Of a stretch of 64,000 bases of DNA, positions 7,712-16,329 are shown piece by piece. Numbering within the stretch: position 1 is the stretch's first letter; every line of letters begins with the position of its first letter. This DNA comes from Sulfopaludibacter sp963815475 (GTDB lineage Bacteria; Acidobacteriota; Terriglobia; Bryobacterales; Bryobacteraceae), in contig CAWFHD010000001.1 of NCBI GenBank assembly GCA_963815475.1, positions 992,001 to 1,056,000 of the forward strand. Reading direction: 5' to 3'. A program made the position numbers and the translations under genes. Under the pieces are notes generated by a model. It saw nothing but the letters and a program-made list of their open reading frames with translations. It had not been told where the DNA came from and ran no database searches.

Positions 7712-10192
7712 ATGGATTCTGTCTGGCGTGACTTGAAGTACGGGATCCGCGCCTTGTTGCGCAGTCCCGGATTTACCTTCGTTGCCGTCCTTTCCCTGGC
7801 GCTCGGAATCGGGGCCAACACCGCAATCTTCACCCTCACCAACGCGGTTTTTCTCAGTCCGCTGCCGGTGCAGGATCCATCGCATGTGCTCGAGCTTTTC
7901 ACGGTCGATAACGCCACCACGACCACCGGAGGGCCGGCCACACGCCGCACATCGATGTCGTGGCTGAATTACAAGGATCTGCGCGACCAAAGCGACGCAT
8001 TCACGGGCCTCACAGCGTTCATTCTCACCAACACCACACTGACCGGCCACGGCGAGGCGAAGCAGCAATTCGCGATGTTAGTGTCGGCGAATTATTTCGA
8101 TGTGCTCGGCGTCAAGCCCATGCTGGGCCGCTCCTTCTTCCCGGACGAGGATCGCAGCGATGGCGGCAACACTGTCGCGGTGCTCAGCCACGCGATGTGG
8201 ATGCGCCTTTTCGGCGGCGACCCATCGGCGGTCGGGAAAAGCATCGAGATGAATGGCACTTCGTACACCATCATCGGAGTCGCGCCGCCGAATTTTAAGG
8301 GCACAGTGACGGTGGGAACGGCCGATCTGGCGTGGGTTCCCATCAGCATGCATACGCAGACGCTGCCCGGGCAATTGGATGCGCTCATGAATGAGCGGCG
8401 CATGCGCATGATCAACGTCTTCGGCAGACTGAAGCCGGACGTGAGCCAGGCGCGCGCCCTGGCATCGCTGAAGACTTTGGCTGCCAACTTGGAACAGCAA
8501 TATCCGCGGGCGAATCGTGGGCGGACGGTGGATGTTTCGTCGGTCTCCGACGCGGCGCTGGGCTTTTTGCCGCGCGACGTGATGACGCAGGCCACTCTCG
8601 CGCTGACGGCGGTGGTGGCGTTGGTGCTGTTAATTGCCTGCGTCAACCTGGCGAATCTACTGCTGGCGCGCTCGGCCAAACGCGCGCGCGAGATGGGCAT
8701 CCGCACGGCGCTGGGCGCGGGACGAAGCCGCCTGGTGCGCCAACTGCTCACCGAGAGCCTGCTGATTTCCGCGGCAGGTGGCGCCGTGGGACTGCTGCTG
8801 GGACTGGCAGGGACGCAGCTTTTGTGGAGTCTGCGACCGGCATTCATGGCACAGGCCAGCCTGCCTATGGGGCTCGACCTGCGGGTATTTGCGTTTACCG
8901 CAGGCGTCACGCTCTTCACTGGATTGCTCTTCGGTCTGGCGCCTGCGACGCGTATGTCCATCGCAACACTGAGCGAAATTCTCAAGACCGGCGGCCGCGG
9001 CGGTTCGGAAGCATTCAGCCGTAGCCGTTTGCGCAGCGCGCTGGTGATCGGTGAAGTGGCGCTGGCATTGGTGGCGCTGGCGGGCGCGGGGCTGTTGATC
9101 CGCAGCATGGATCATGTGCAGAAGATCAATCCCGGCTTCGAAACACACAACCTCCTTGCGGTGGATTTCGATACCAGCCCTCGCCATTTCACTCCCGAGC
9201 GTGGTTTGCAGTTCTACCAGAGCGTGCTGGCGAAGGTTCGGACCGCACCCGGCGTTCGCTCGGCCGCGCTGGCATCGTCGCGCCCGTTGGGTGGAGGTAT
9301 TCTGGCCACGCTGCTGGCCGAAGGGCGCGAGTCCGACCCCAATTATCGCGGCACGCTGACGCTGATGATTCAGGCATCGCCGGAGTACTTCGATACGACG
9401 CGGATCCCCATCATTCAGGGCCGCGGTTTTACGCCGTTCGACCGGCAGGGTTCGCGGCCCGTCGCCGTAATCACCGAGGCGATGGCGCGGCATTTCTGGC
9501 CGGGCCAGAACGCCGTGGGGAAGCGCTTCCGCTCGGCCATCGCGACGACAGAGCCGGTGGAGGTGGTGGGGGTGAGCGGAAACTCAACGGCCGGCAACAT
9601 CGGTGAGGAGCCGCAGCCTATTGCATTTGTGCCGCTCGACCAGAATTACCAGTCGTTCGTTTCGCTGCTGGTGCGCACCAACGGCAACCCGGAATCGGTA
9701 ATGCCCACGGTGCTGCGGCATGTGCAGGCGCTCGATTCCAATATGGCGCTGCTGCAGCCGCAGACTATTCAGGAAGTGATCGCGCAGGGGCTCTGGGCGC
9801 CACGCATGGCGGCCGCGCTGTTCGGCATCTTCGGCCTGTTGGGGTTGCTGCTGGCTGCGGTGGGGATCTACGGCGTGATGGCGTACATGGTGTCGCAACG
9901 GACCAACGAGATCGGACTGCGGATGGCGTTGGGCGCGCGGCCTTCGAGTGTGCTGATACTGGTGACGAAGCAGGGGATGAGGCTGGTGGGGATGGGAATC
10001 GGCTTGGGAATCGTCGCGGCAGTGGTGCTGACGAGGCTGATGGTCAATTTGCTGTTCAACGTTTCCACGTTCGATCCGGTGACGTACGGGTCGGTGAGCG
10101 TGTTTGTGCTGGCGATCGCGTTTCTGGCGAGCTGGCTTCCTGCGCGACGGGCGGCGCGAATCGACCCGGTTTTGGCGCTGCGGCAGGAGTAA
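7712..10192 (+). CDS. FtsX/MacB-type permease of the acidobacterial duplicated orphan permease (ADOP) family
   Basis: 826 residues with two MacB-type halves. Each half has a membrane helix, an extracytoplasmic MacB_PCD domain and an FtsX domain of three helices. The start (DLKYGIRALLRSPGFTFVAV, then LALGIGANTAIFTLTNAV) and the FtsX block (LLARSAKRAREMGIRTALGAGRSRLVRQLL, repeated near the end as QRTNEIGLRMALGARPSSVLILV in outline) are hallmarks of the ADOP family, which is expanded in Acidobacteria and usually lacks its own ATPase gene. No dedicated ATPase adjoins it; the neighbouring double ATPase belongs to a different transporter type. Substrate unknown. The two operators upstream are close enough to regulate it. 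Confidence 0.92.
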   Translation: MDSVWRDLKYGIRALLRSPGFTFVAVLSLALGIGANTAIFTLTNAVFLSPLPVQDPSHVLELFTVDNATTTTGGPATRRTSMSWLNYKDLRDQSDAFTGLTAFILTNTTLTGHGEAKQQFAMLVSANYFDVLGVKPMLGRSFFPDEDRSDGGNTVAVLSHAMWMRLFGGDPSAVGKSIEMNGTSYTIIGVAPPNFKGTVTVGTADLAWVPISMHTQTLPGQLDALMNERRMRMINVFGRLKPDVSQARALASLKTLAANLEQQYPRANRGRTVDVSSVSDAALGFLPRDVMTQATLALTAVVALVLLIACVNLANLLLARSAKRAREMGIRTALGAGRSRLVRQLLTESLLISAAGGAVGLLLGLAGTQLLWSLRPAFMAQASLPMGLDLRVFAFTAGVTLFTGLLFGLAPATRMSIATLSEILKTGGRGGSEAFSRSRLRSALVIGEVALALVALAGAGLLIRSMDHVQKINPGFETHNLLAVDFDTSPRHFTPERGLQFYQSVLAKVRTAPGVRSAALASSRPLGGGILATLLAEGRESDPNYRGTLTLMIQASPEYFDTTRIPIIQGRGFTPFDRQGSRPVAVITEAMARHFWPGQNAVGKRFRSAIATTEPVEVVGVSGNSTAGNIGEEPQPIAFVPLDQNYQSFVSLLVRTNGNPESVMPTVLRHVQALDSNMALLQPQTIQEVIAQGLWAPRMAAALFGIFGLLGLLLAAVGIYGVMAYMVSQRTNEIGLRMALGARPSSVLILVTKQGMRLVGMGIGLGIVAAVVLTRLMVNLLFNVSTFDPVTYGSVSVFVLAIAFLASWLPARRAARIDPVLALRQE

Positions 10193-10198
10193 AGACAG

Positions 10199-10260
10199 AC
10201 AGGGTCGAGAAACGGTCCGAGCTTCGCTCGGATTGGCAGGCGGAAGCGCCTGCCCCACCT
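10199..10260. repeat. REP-like dispersed repeat of two hairpins, copy 1; possible bidirectional terminator
   Basis: Two hairpins follow one another: TCCGAGC-ttc-GCTCGGA (10216-10232, 7-bp stem) and GGCAGGCG-gaag-CGCCTGCC (10235-10254, 8-bp stem). They lie between the convergent ADOP permease and BY-kinase genes, where such an element could end transcription from both sides. A second copy starts near 30787 and is split by an insertion sequence, resuming at 31866. The two copies also share the flank GGGTCGA. No transposase sits beside this copy. Confidence 0.75.
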
Positions 10261-10277
10261 AAAGCAGACTACCAGCA

Positions 10278-11195
10278 CTACTCCGCCTTCGAATAGTAAT
10301 ACGTGTACTTGCTGTAGAGTTCGGAGGCTCGGGCTCCGTTGGCTACGATTCCGAGCACGTTGTTCTCGCACAGGGACTGCATGGCGCGGGTGACGTTGTC
10401 GAAGGTGGTGGAGCCGATCTTTACCACCAGCACGGTGCCATCGGCCATGGTCGAGAGGAGGTTGGCGTCCGCCGAGAACAGTAGCGGCGGTGTATCGAAG
10501 ATTGCCCAGTTGAAAGTTCGGGGCAATTCCTCGAACAGCGACTTGGCCTGGCGCATGTTGAGCAACTCGAGCGGATTCTTCACTGGGGAGCCGGCCGGTA
10601 AGAGGTACAAGTTCATGCCTTCCACGCGGCGCAACGCCTCCGCGAAAGTGCACTGTCCGGTGAGGTAATCGGAAAGCCCGGGCGCGCGATTCACCTGGAA
10701 CAGGTTGTGGACAATGGGCCGGCGCAAGTCGAAATCTCCCAGCAGGACGGAGCCTTCGGTCAGGTGCGCCTGCGCCAGTGCCAGATTGACGGCGGTGAAT
10801 GTCTTGCCTTCGGCGGGCGAAGGACTGGTGACCACCACCACGTGCAGCGGCTGCAGGGTTTGTAGGTGATTCAGGCGGGTGCGCAGCGTGCGAAACTCCT
10901 CCGCCGGCGTTTCATGCGAATTGCTGAGGTCCAGTAAGTGCGATTCCGGCGCAGGCTGGAAGGGAACCAGGACAACATCGGCCAGCAGTCCGGGATGAAT
11001 ATTCAAGCGTGCGGGCGCCGTGGCCGCAGCGGCGGCACTGCGCACTGGCAGAAATTCGGGGGTACGCGGCGGCGCTTCGGGCACCCGCGAGGGCTGCAGT
11101 GAAGAAATGGGCTCAACGGCGTCAGCCAGCGGCACTTCCTCAGCGGACCCGGGGGCTTGTTCAGCCCTTCGCAATGCATCGTGTACTCGGCTCAT
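10278..11195 (-). CDS. Bacterial tyrosine kinase (BY-kinase), CpsD/Wzc-C type
   Basis: 305 residues. The ATPase core has a Walker A with a variant lead (SPSPAEGKTFTAVNLA, K131), a Walker A' LLGDFDLRRP (D154) and a Walker B WAIFDTPPLL (D234). The C-terminus ends in a tyrosine cluster, SELYSKYTYYYSKAE, the usual autophosphorylation tail. EEFRTLRTRL near residue 100 matches the RTNL segment that binds the co-polymerase. It is a separate cytoplasmic kinase acting with the Wzz-type membrane protein encoded 39 bp upstream, controlling polysaccharide chain assembly. The first 70 residues are proline- and alanine-rich and probably flexible. Confidence 0.9.
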   Translation of the reverse strand: MSRVHDALRRAEQAPGSAEEVPLADAVEPISSLQPSRVPEAPPRTPEFLPVRSAAAAATAPARLNIHPGLLADVVLVPFQPAPESHLLDLSNSHETPAEEFRTLRTRLNHLQTLQPLHVVVVTSPSPAEGKTFTAVNLALAQAHLTEGSVLLGDFDLRRPIVHNLFQVNRAPGLSDYLTGQCTFAEALRRVEGMNLYLLPAGSPVKNPLELLNMRQAKSLFEELPRTFNWAIFDTPPLLFSADANLLSTMADGTVLVVKIGSTTFDNVTRAMQSLCENNVLGIVANGARASELYSKYTYYYSKAE

Positions 11196-11234
11196 TCTGT
11201 CTCCGTTGGATCCTTTACTGTCTCGGTTGGATCC

Positions 11235-12950
11235 TTAACTTTTCCCGAAAAAGTGGTAATACATCGAGCCGCTCATCGCAATCGATCCGATGATGAATGC
11301 AGTCGACCAGGCCAGCCAGAACAGGCGCCTCTTACGCCGCACCAGCAGCGCGTTTTCGAGCAGCGGGACGCTGCTCAGGACCGGCAGATTGGTGTACGCG
11401 CGAACGTCTTTCAGATTCTTGAGCGACGTATTCTTGACTTCCTTAGCGGCGGCGAGGACGATGCCGACCATCAACCCCATAGCAGTTCCAATACCGATCC
11501 AGGCCGGCCGGTTGGGCTCGATCGGTTGTTCGGGCAGCGACGGGGAGTCGAGTACTTCCAGGGTTTCACCTGCCTTGTGCTCTTCCAGGTTCTGCATGGT
11601 GAGGGCATCGTCCTGCTTCTTCACCTTACTGTCGTAATCCAGCTTGGCCAAGTTGTAGTCGCCCATCAACTGTGCGTACTGCTGCTCGATCAGCGGGCTG
11701 GCGTCGATGCGCGTCTGGGATTCGGAGATCCTCCGGTTCAGTTCGGAAACCTGACGGTTGCGGCTCTCGATCTCAGACTGGGTATTGGCGATGCTGGTCT
11801 TGGTGGCCTGGATAGAATTCTTCAAATCCTGCAGGTGCTGCTGCACCACCGGATTGGATATACGGACCTGGGTGGGACCAGTGGCGCTGGCGGCGGAAGC
11901 CTGTTGAGCGGCCAGTTGGACGGCGGCATCCTCTTTGGCGGCTTCCTCACGCTGCTCCTGCAACTGTTCAATCTGAGCTCTAAGCTGGCCGACCACCGGA
12001 TAAGTGTCTCTGTACTGCTTCTTCAACCCGGCGAGATCGGATCTTGCCTGGATGAGCTTGCGATCCAGTTCCATCAGACGCTCACTGCGAATGGACACGG
12101 TGGCAGACGACTGTCCCGGCAGCAACTGCACTTCTTCGGCGCGGGAGGAATAATAGGCCACATCGCTCTGGTAACTGTTGAGCTGCGTTTCGAGCTGAGA
12201 CTTCTGCGCCTGCGCCCGGTTCAACGAATCGCTGACCTGCGCCATCTGCATCTGATAGCTGTTGAGCGTGGTGATATTCGCGTTCGCCTGCTCCGGCAGC
12301 CGGCAGGCATTCTCCGCCCGGAACTTGGTGATCTTGGCGCTCATATCGTCCAAATGCGCTTTGGAGTTCTTCAGTTCGTCGTCCAGGAAGGTGGCGGTCT
12401 GCCTGGTCTGCTGGCGCAGCACAGTCACGTTCTGTTCGGTAAATCTCGTAACCAGCGCGCTCACCACGGCCTGCGCTTTATATTTGTCGATGTACTTGAA
12501 GGAAATCGAGAAGGCCGAGATTCGCTTCTGGTCGCTTCCGGGCAGTTCCAGCATATGGATCCCGATAGCTTTGTTTTTCATGTCCTGCACAATATCTTCG
12601 AGCGGCTTCTGCCCCCTTTCCTTCTTGTACAGGTCCAGCGAAGGCTGGGTGATGATGGACGAGAGGACGTTGCGGCTTAGAATCTCCTGCTCCATCTGAT
12701 TCACGCGTTCGCTCATTTGCGAATTGAGTTCGGCCGGAACCAGGCGCGTGGAGACTTGCTGGGGAACGATCCGGATTACGGCCTGCGACTCGTAAGTATC
12801 CGGCCAGAGAAAGGCTACGACCACCGAAATCACCAGGCCGGCAAACACTGGGCCGATGATCCAGGAGCGATAACGACGCATGATGTCGATATAGTCCTCT
12901 ACGTCCGGCGGACGACGGGAGATGCTTACGAAATTCTGTGCAGGACCCAT
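11235..12950 (-). CDS. Polysaccharide co-polymerase / chain-length determinant (Wzz, GNVR family)
   Basis: 571 residues with an N-terminal helix (WIIGPVFAGLVISVVVAFLW) after DVEDYIDIMRRYRSW, a long periplasmic coiled-coil region rich in Gln and Glu, and a C-terminal helix pair near PAWIGIGTAMGLMVGIVLAA and WLAWSTAFIIGSIAMSGSM. This matches PCP-type proteins that set exopolysaccharide chain length and recruit a BY-kinase. It lies between the export protein and the kinase genes. The short gap to the kinase contains a near-perfect duplication of a TTGGATCCTT segment (around 11206 and 11228), probably a small local duplication. Confidence 0.9.
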   Translation of the reverse strand: MGPAQNFVSISRRPPDVEDYIDIMRRYRSWIIGPVFAGLVISVVVAFLWPDTYESQAVIRIVPQQVSTRLVPAELNSQMSERVNQMEQEILSRNVLSSIITQPSLDLYKKERGQKPLEDIVQDMKNKAIGIHMLELPGSDQKRISAFSISFKYIDKYKAQAVVSALVTRFTEQNVTVLRQQTRQTATFLDDELKNSKAHLDDMSAKITKFRAENACRLPEQANANITTLNSYQMQMAQVSDSLNRAQAQKSQLETQLNSYQSDVAYYSSRAEEVQLLPGQSSATVSIRSERLMELDRKLIQARSDLAGLKKQYRDTYPVVGQLRAQIEQLQEQREEAAKEDAAVQLAAQQASAASATGPTQVRISNPVVQQHLQDLKNSIQATKTSIANTQSEIESRNRQVSELNRRISESQTRIDASPLIEQQYAQLMGDYNLAKLDYDSKVKKQDDALTMQNLEEHKAGETLEVLDSPSLPEQPIEPNRPAWIGIGTAMGLMVGIVLAAAKEVKNTSLKNLKDVRAYTNLPVLSSVPLLENALLVRRKRRLFWLAWSTAFIIGSIAMSGSMYYHFFGKS

Positions 12951-12987
12951 AACCTGAATTACCTTCCTACTTGTAGCGTTTGCGCGT

Positions 12988-13731
12988 TTAATTCACGAAG
13001 ATCTGATCGTCCGGCTCCAGCAGGATATTTTGCTCAAGTTTCTTGCCCTTGGCCACTTCGTTGTAGTTGAAGTTGAAAAACTTCGCGCCACGCTGGATCT
13101 TGATCTTACTTTTCTTGGCGAAATCCTTGAACCCGCCGGCGTTGACCAGGGCCTGCATCACGGTGGTGGGCACCGTCAGAGCATATTTGCCGGGTTTCAA
13201 AACTTCCCCATTGATGTAATAGTTCTTGCTCAATACCTTGACGATCACCACCGAAACATGCGGCGGCAGGTTCATGTAATTCTGCGCCAGGGTGTCCGTG
13301 ATTTCCGCCTTCAACTGTTCGGGTGTTTTGCCGGCGGCCTGGAGTTCACCGATGAGCGGCATGGTGATTTTGCCATCGGGCCGCACACTCTCGAGCCCGG
13401 TATTGAAGCCCGGATTCTCGAAAACGATAATCGAGAGCTCATCGTCCGAGCCGATGACGTAGCTTTTGGTGTCGACGGCCGCACTGGTCTTGGGACCCAA
13501 AATGGCGGGATTGCCGGACGGCTCCGCGATTTTCGAAGGATCCACACCGGACTGTCCGGGGCCGGTTACCGGGATCATCGGGGAGATAGATTCCGGCTTG
13601 GCGGGGTCCTGTTTCGCGTCCTGTTTGGGGTCCTGCTTCTGCGTCTGCTGCTGGGGAGTCTGGGTTGCCTGACCCTGCAGGTACAACACCAGCACTACCG
13701 CCCAAAGCGCGGACATCGTTACCGTTCTCAT
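12988..13731 (-). CDS. Polysaccharide export protein (Wza-like, Poly_export/SLBB)
   Basis: 247 residues from the ATG at 13731, which is preceded by AGAGGAG at good spacing; a longer frame from 13809 has no such site. The start MRTVTMSALWAVVLVLYLQG is a signal peptide, followed by a Gln/Lys-rich low-complexity stretch (QTQKQDPKQDAKQDPAKPE). The Poly_export domain begins at SYVIGSDDELSIIVFENPGF and runs through VRPDGKITMPLIGELQAAGKT; an SLBB-type part follows (YYINGEVLKPGKYALTVPTT). It would form or feed the outer-membrane pore for exopolysaccharide. It is the first gene of the three-gene export operon. Confidence 0.9.
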   Translation of the reverse strand: MRTVTMSALWAVVLVLYLQGQATQTPQQQTQKQDPKQDAKQDPAKPESISPMIPVTGPGQSGVDPSKIAEPSGNPAILGPKTSAAVDTKSYVIGSDDELSIIVFENPGFNTGLESVRPDGKITMPLIGELQAAGKTPEQLKAEITDTLAQNYMNLPPHVSVVIVKVLSKNYYINGEVLKPGKYALTVPTTVMQALVNAGGFKDFAKKSKIKIQRGAKFFNFNYNEVAKGKKLEQNILLEPDDQIFVN

Positions 13732-14112
13732 TCGGCTCCTCTGAGACTTATCGGCAGCTAATCTGCATTCTGCCGCGGAACTGCGAACATCCTCAATATT
13801 GTACAGCAATCCCGAGAAAATCCCCCAGCCTCAGGCATCGAGCTAACCCGTTTAAAAGAGTAGATCTTGGTACTTTTTCAAACGCAAATGAAGGCAGCAC
13901 GATACGATCGAGGGAATCTTATGGGAAAACACATACACTGAGGAAAACGGCGGATTTTGAGTAACGGAAGTTGGGTTTGTTTGGCTCGTCTTTCCGCCTT
14001 TCTCGAAGTTTATCCGAGCGCTTGGCGTTATGGCCGGTGCGCATTTCGTGCCATGGGACTGCACGAAATGCACACAAACTATTATCATGGTGGACGAGGT
14101 TGGACCCATTCC
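13732..14112. other. Divergent intergenic region between polysaccharide operon and AbiE locus
   Basis: 381 bp without a gene of its own. The only structure I can support is the inverted repeat at 14037-14075 and a -10-like TATTAT at 14080-14085 facing the AbiE gene. On the minus strand a TACAAT hexamer at about 13799-13804 could be part of the polysaccharide promoter, but no good -35 partner is visible. Confidence 0.5.
14037..14075 (+). promoter_or_regulatory. Inverted-repeat operator upstream of the AbiE-type gene
   Basis: Arms GTGCGCATTTCGTGC (14037-14051) and GCACGAAATGCACAC (14061-14075) are complementary at 14 of 15 positions, with a 9-bp spacer. A -10-like TATTAT follows at 14080-14085, then the ATG at 14113. 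AbiEi antitoxins are known to repress their own operon by binding inverted repeats upstream, so this is a natural candidate site. It also argues against start codons inside or before it (for example ATG at 14053). Confidence 0.65.
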
Positions 14113-15795
14113 ATGAGACGCCAGACTTCGCGTGCCGAGTCCCAAACTCCGTCGAAGACGGTTGGGTCCCGGACCGCCCAATTACTGACCGCTCTCTATG
14201 AGAGTGGACAAACGACCTTTACCCACGGCGACGTTGCGAACATCACGAATTTGCCGGCGGCGTCGGCACGGAGTCTGATCCGGCATGCCGTCGCTCGCGG
14301 TATCGTATCCAGGTTAGAGCCGGGACTCTTTGTGCTGGTCCCGCCGGAACTCGGCCGCGCCACGGAATTCGCCGGCAATCCATATGTTATCGCCCGGCAA
14401 CTGGCAACAGGCGCGGACTACTTCATCTCTCACGCATCGGCCATGGAGCTGCACCGCATGGTCACGCAGCCGCAGTTCGTAATTTTCACTAGCGCGACAA
14501 AGCGCCTGCGTAACAGGACAATCCATGGCACGGAGTTTCGGTTTATTCTCATTCGGCACGAAGCTGCTTTCGGCGTAACGGCACACTGGGTCTCGAAGCA
14601 GGAGTCCGTCCAAGTAAGCGACATTGAGCGCACCGTGATTGACGGCCTGCATATGCCGGCGTATTGCGGCGGCATCACCGAGGTCGCAAAGGGCCTATGG
14701 ATGCGGCGCCAGGACATGAAACCGGGGCGGCTGATCGACTATGCCCTGCGCCTACGGAACGGAGCGGTCGTTCGACGGCTCGGCTACTTACTCGACTTGT
14801 ACCAGATCGCCGCCACAGAAGAACTGGACCGCCTCCGACGTTCTCTCACCGCGACGTACGCCGTGCTCGACCCGTTGCTGCCGCCGAAGGCGCGCACGTT
14901 TCCGGCTGGCGCCTCCGCGCGAACGTATCCCCCGACGAACTCGAAGCAGTCCGGAGAACCTGAATTGATACCGCAGCGTAATATTTCTCTGCTTGCCAAC
15001 CGCCTCGCAAATGCTGGCGGCCGTCGCATTCCAGAGAGCGTGCTCGAACGCGACTACTGCCTGGCCTGGTTCCTTGCCGCGTTGGCCGAAAGCGATCTCC
15101 AGCAGAGCCTTGCCTTCAAGGGAGGCACGGCGCTCAAACGCTGTTATTTCGGTAACTACCGGTTTTCCGAAGATCTGGATTTCACGCTGCTCAGACCGAT
15201 GCCTTTTGAAGACATCCGTCGGCGACTGGAAGCGGTTTACGCGGCCGTCCGCGAGGGCAGCGGAATTGAATTCGCGTTCGACCGGGAGGATCGTCACTCG
15301 CACGCGAACAGTCACACGTTCTATTTGCGGTACGTGGGACCATTGCCCTCCGGCGGCAGCGTCAAAGTGGATGTCACCATTCGCGAGCAGTTGGTCTTTC
15401 CGCTTGAGGCGCGGCCGGTACTCCGGGCCTACGAGGAGTTTTCGGACTTGCCGGATGGCCGAGTGCTCCAGGCGTACGCGCTTGTCGAAACCGCGACGGA
15501 GAAGGTTCTGGCACTCGCCGATCGAGCGCGAAATGAACCCCGTGACCTGTACGATCTCTGGTATCTGCTCTCGTGCGAAGGCATCGACCTTTCAGGCCTG
15601 GCACCGGCGATCACGGCGAAACTCGCCTTCCGCGAGCTAGCGGCGACTGGAATCAAGGAGGCAATCATCAAAAAGGAAGCGCGGTTGAAGGCGCTTTGGT
15701 CCGCGCGACTCTCGAACCAGATGGGCGTCCTGCCGCCATTCGATCAGGTCTTCCGGGAATTCCGCCGCGTCCTGCGGCAAGCGGACCTGCCATAA
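14113..15795 (+). CDS. AbiEi antitoxin and AbiEii nucleotidyltransferase toxin in one reading frame (probable frameshift fusion)
   Basis: 560 residues from the ATG chosen because it follows the operator. Residues about 1-260 resemble AbiEi: a winged-helix start (AQLLTALYESGQTTFTHGDV) and an antitoxin domain with DYFISHASAMELHRM and VQVSDIERTVIDGL. Residues about 285-560 are an AbiEii-type nucleotidyltransferase with FKGGTALKR (G337-T339), SEDLDF (D354, D356) and RDLYDLW (478-481). AbiE is a type IV toxin-antitoxin and phage-abortive system normally made from two genes. The joining stretch looks like out-of-frame coding. Frame +3 instead encodes GWRLRANVSPDELEAVRRT and a stop at 14961-14963, a natural AbiEi end, with a GGAG-TTG start for the toxin at 14965. 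One lost base near 14881-14887 would explain the fusion. Confidence 0.85.
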   Translation: MRRQTSRAESQTPSKTVGSRTAQLLTALYESGQTTFTHGDVANITNLPAASARSLIRHAVARGIVSRLEPGLFVLVPPELGRATEFAGNPYVIARQLATGADYFISHASAMELHRMVTQPQFVIFTSATKRLRNRTIHGTEFRFILIRHEAAFGVTAHWVSKQESVQVSDIERTVIDGLHMPAYCGGITEVAKGLWMRRQDMKPGRLIDYALRLRNGAVVRRLGYLLDLYQIAATEELDRLRRSLTATYAVLDPLLPPKARTFPAGASARTYPPTNSKQSGEPELIPQRNISLLANRLANAGGRRIPESVLERDYCLAWFLAALAESDLQQSLAFKGGTALKRCYFGNYRFSEDLDFTLLRPMPFEDIRRRLEAVYAAVREGSGIEFAFDREDRHSHANSHTFYLRYVGPLPSGGSVKVDVTIREQLVFPLEARPVLRAYEEFSDLPDGRVLQAYALVETATEKVLALADRARNEPRDLYDLWYLLSCEGIDLSGLAPAITAKLAFRELAATGIKEAIIKKEARLKALWSARLSNQMGVLPPFDQVFREFRRVLRQADLP

Positions 15796-16290
15796 AACGC
15801 TGCGCACAGCCTTGCACTCACGGCCATCCGCCCCCGCGATGAATTAACTTCGTGCACAAGGGGGACTATAAGGGGAGTGCAGAACTCGCGAAGAGCACCT
15901 AAAGTGCCAAGCTGTTCATTCACTGCGGAGCTGCGGAAGAACGCAGAGAAAGCGCGGAGAACACCAAGTAAAAAAAGGCCAAGGTGAATGGGGCGGCGGG
16001 CTCGTCTTCCGTTAAGCTCGGAGGGAGCGGAGAACAAAGCAGGTTCGGCAATTTCGGCACGGCCTACCCGGCCGAATTCTGCAGCTCCCGCTCAAGTCCG
16101 CCGCAGGCTGAAACCTGCCCGACAGTGAAAGTCGAAATGGGGAATGTGGCTACCCAATACACTTCCGCATAGTGTAGTTCTCCCGAAATGCGGAGCGGTC
16201 ACCCAACTACGCTTGGAACTTATAGATAATTCAGGTATTCTTAATTTAGATTCGTGGATTTTCCGCGGCATCAAAAGTGCTTAGGGGGCT
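15796..16290. other. Intergenic region with candidate promoter for the histidine kinase
   Basis: 495 bp with no convincing coding frame. A purine-rich stretch (about 15930-15975) resembles low-complexity spacer DNA. The best promoter match toward the kinase is TTGGAA at 16213-16218 and TATTCT at 16236-16241 with a 17-bp spacer, each 4 of 6 to the sigma-70 consensus. I see no RNA gene here. Confidence 0.4.
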
Positions 16291-16329
16291 TTGGAGTATT
16301 GTCTCGCTAAACGGCCCGGTCCGGCGACC

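Noticed and set aside
9868..10653. Minus-strand frame of 261 codons across the end of the ADOP permease and the repeat
   Set aside because: It runs antisense to two well-supported genes and through the REP-like hairpins, and its translation is Arg/Pro-rich shadow sequence.
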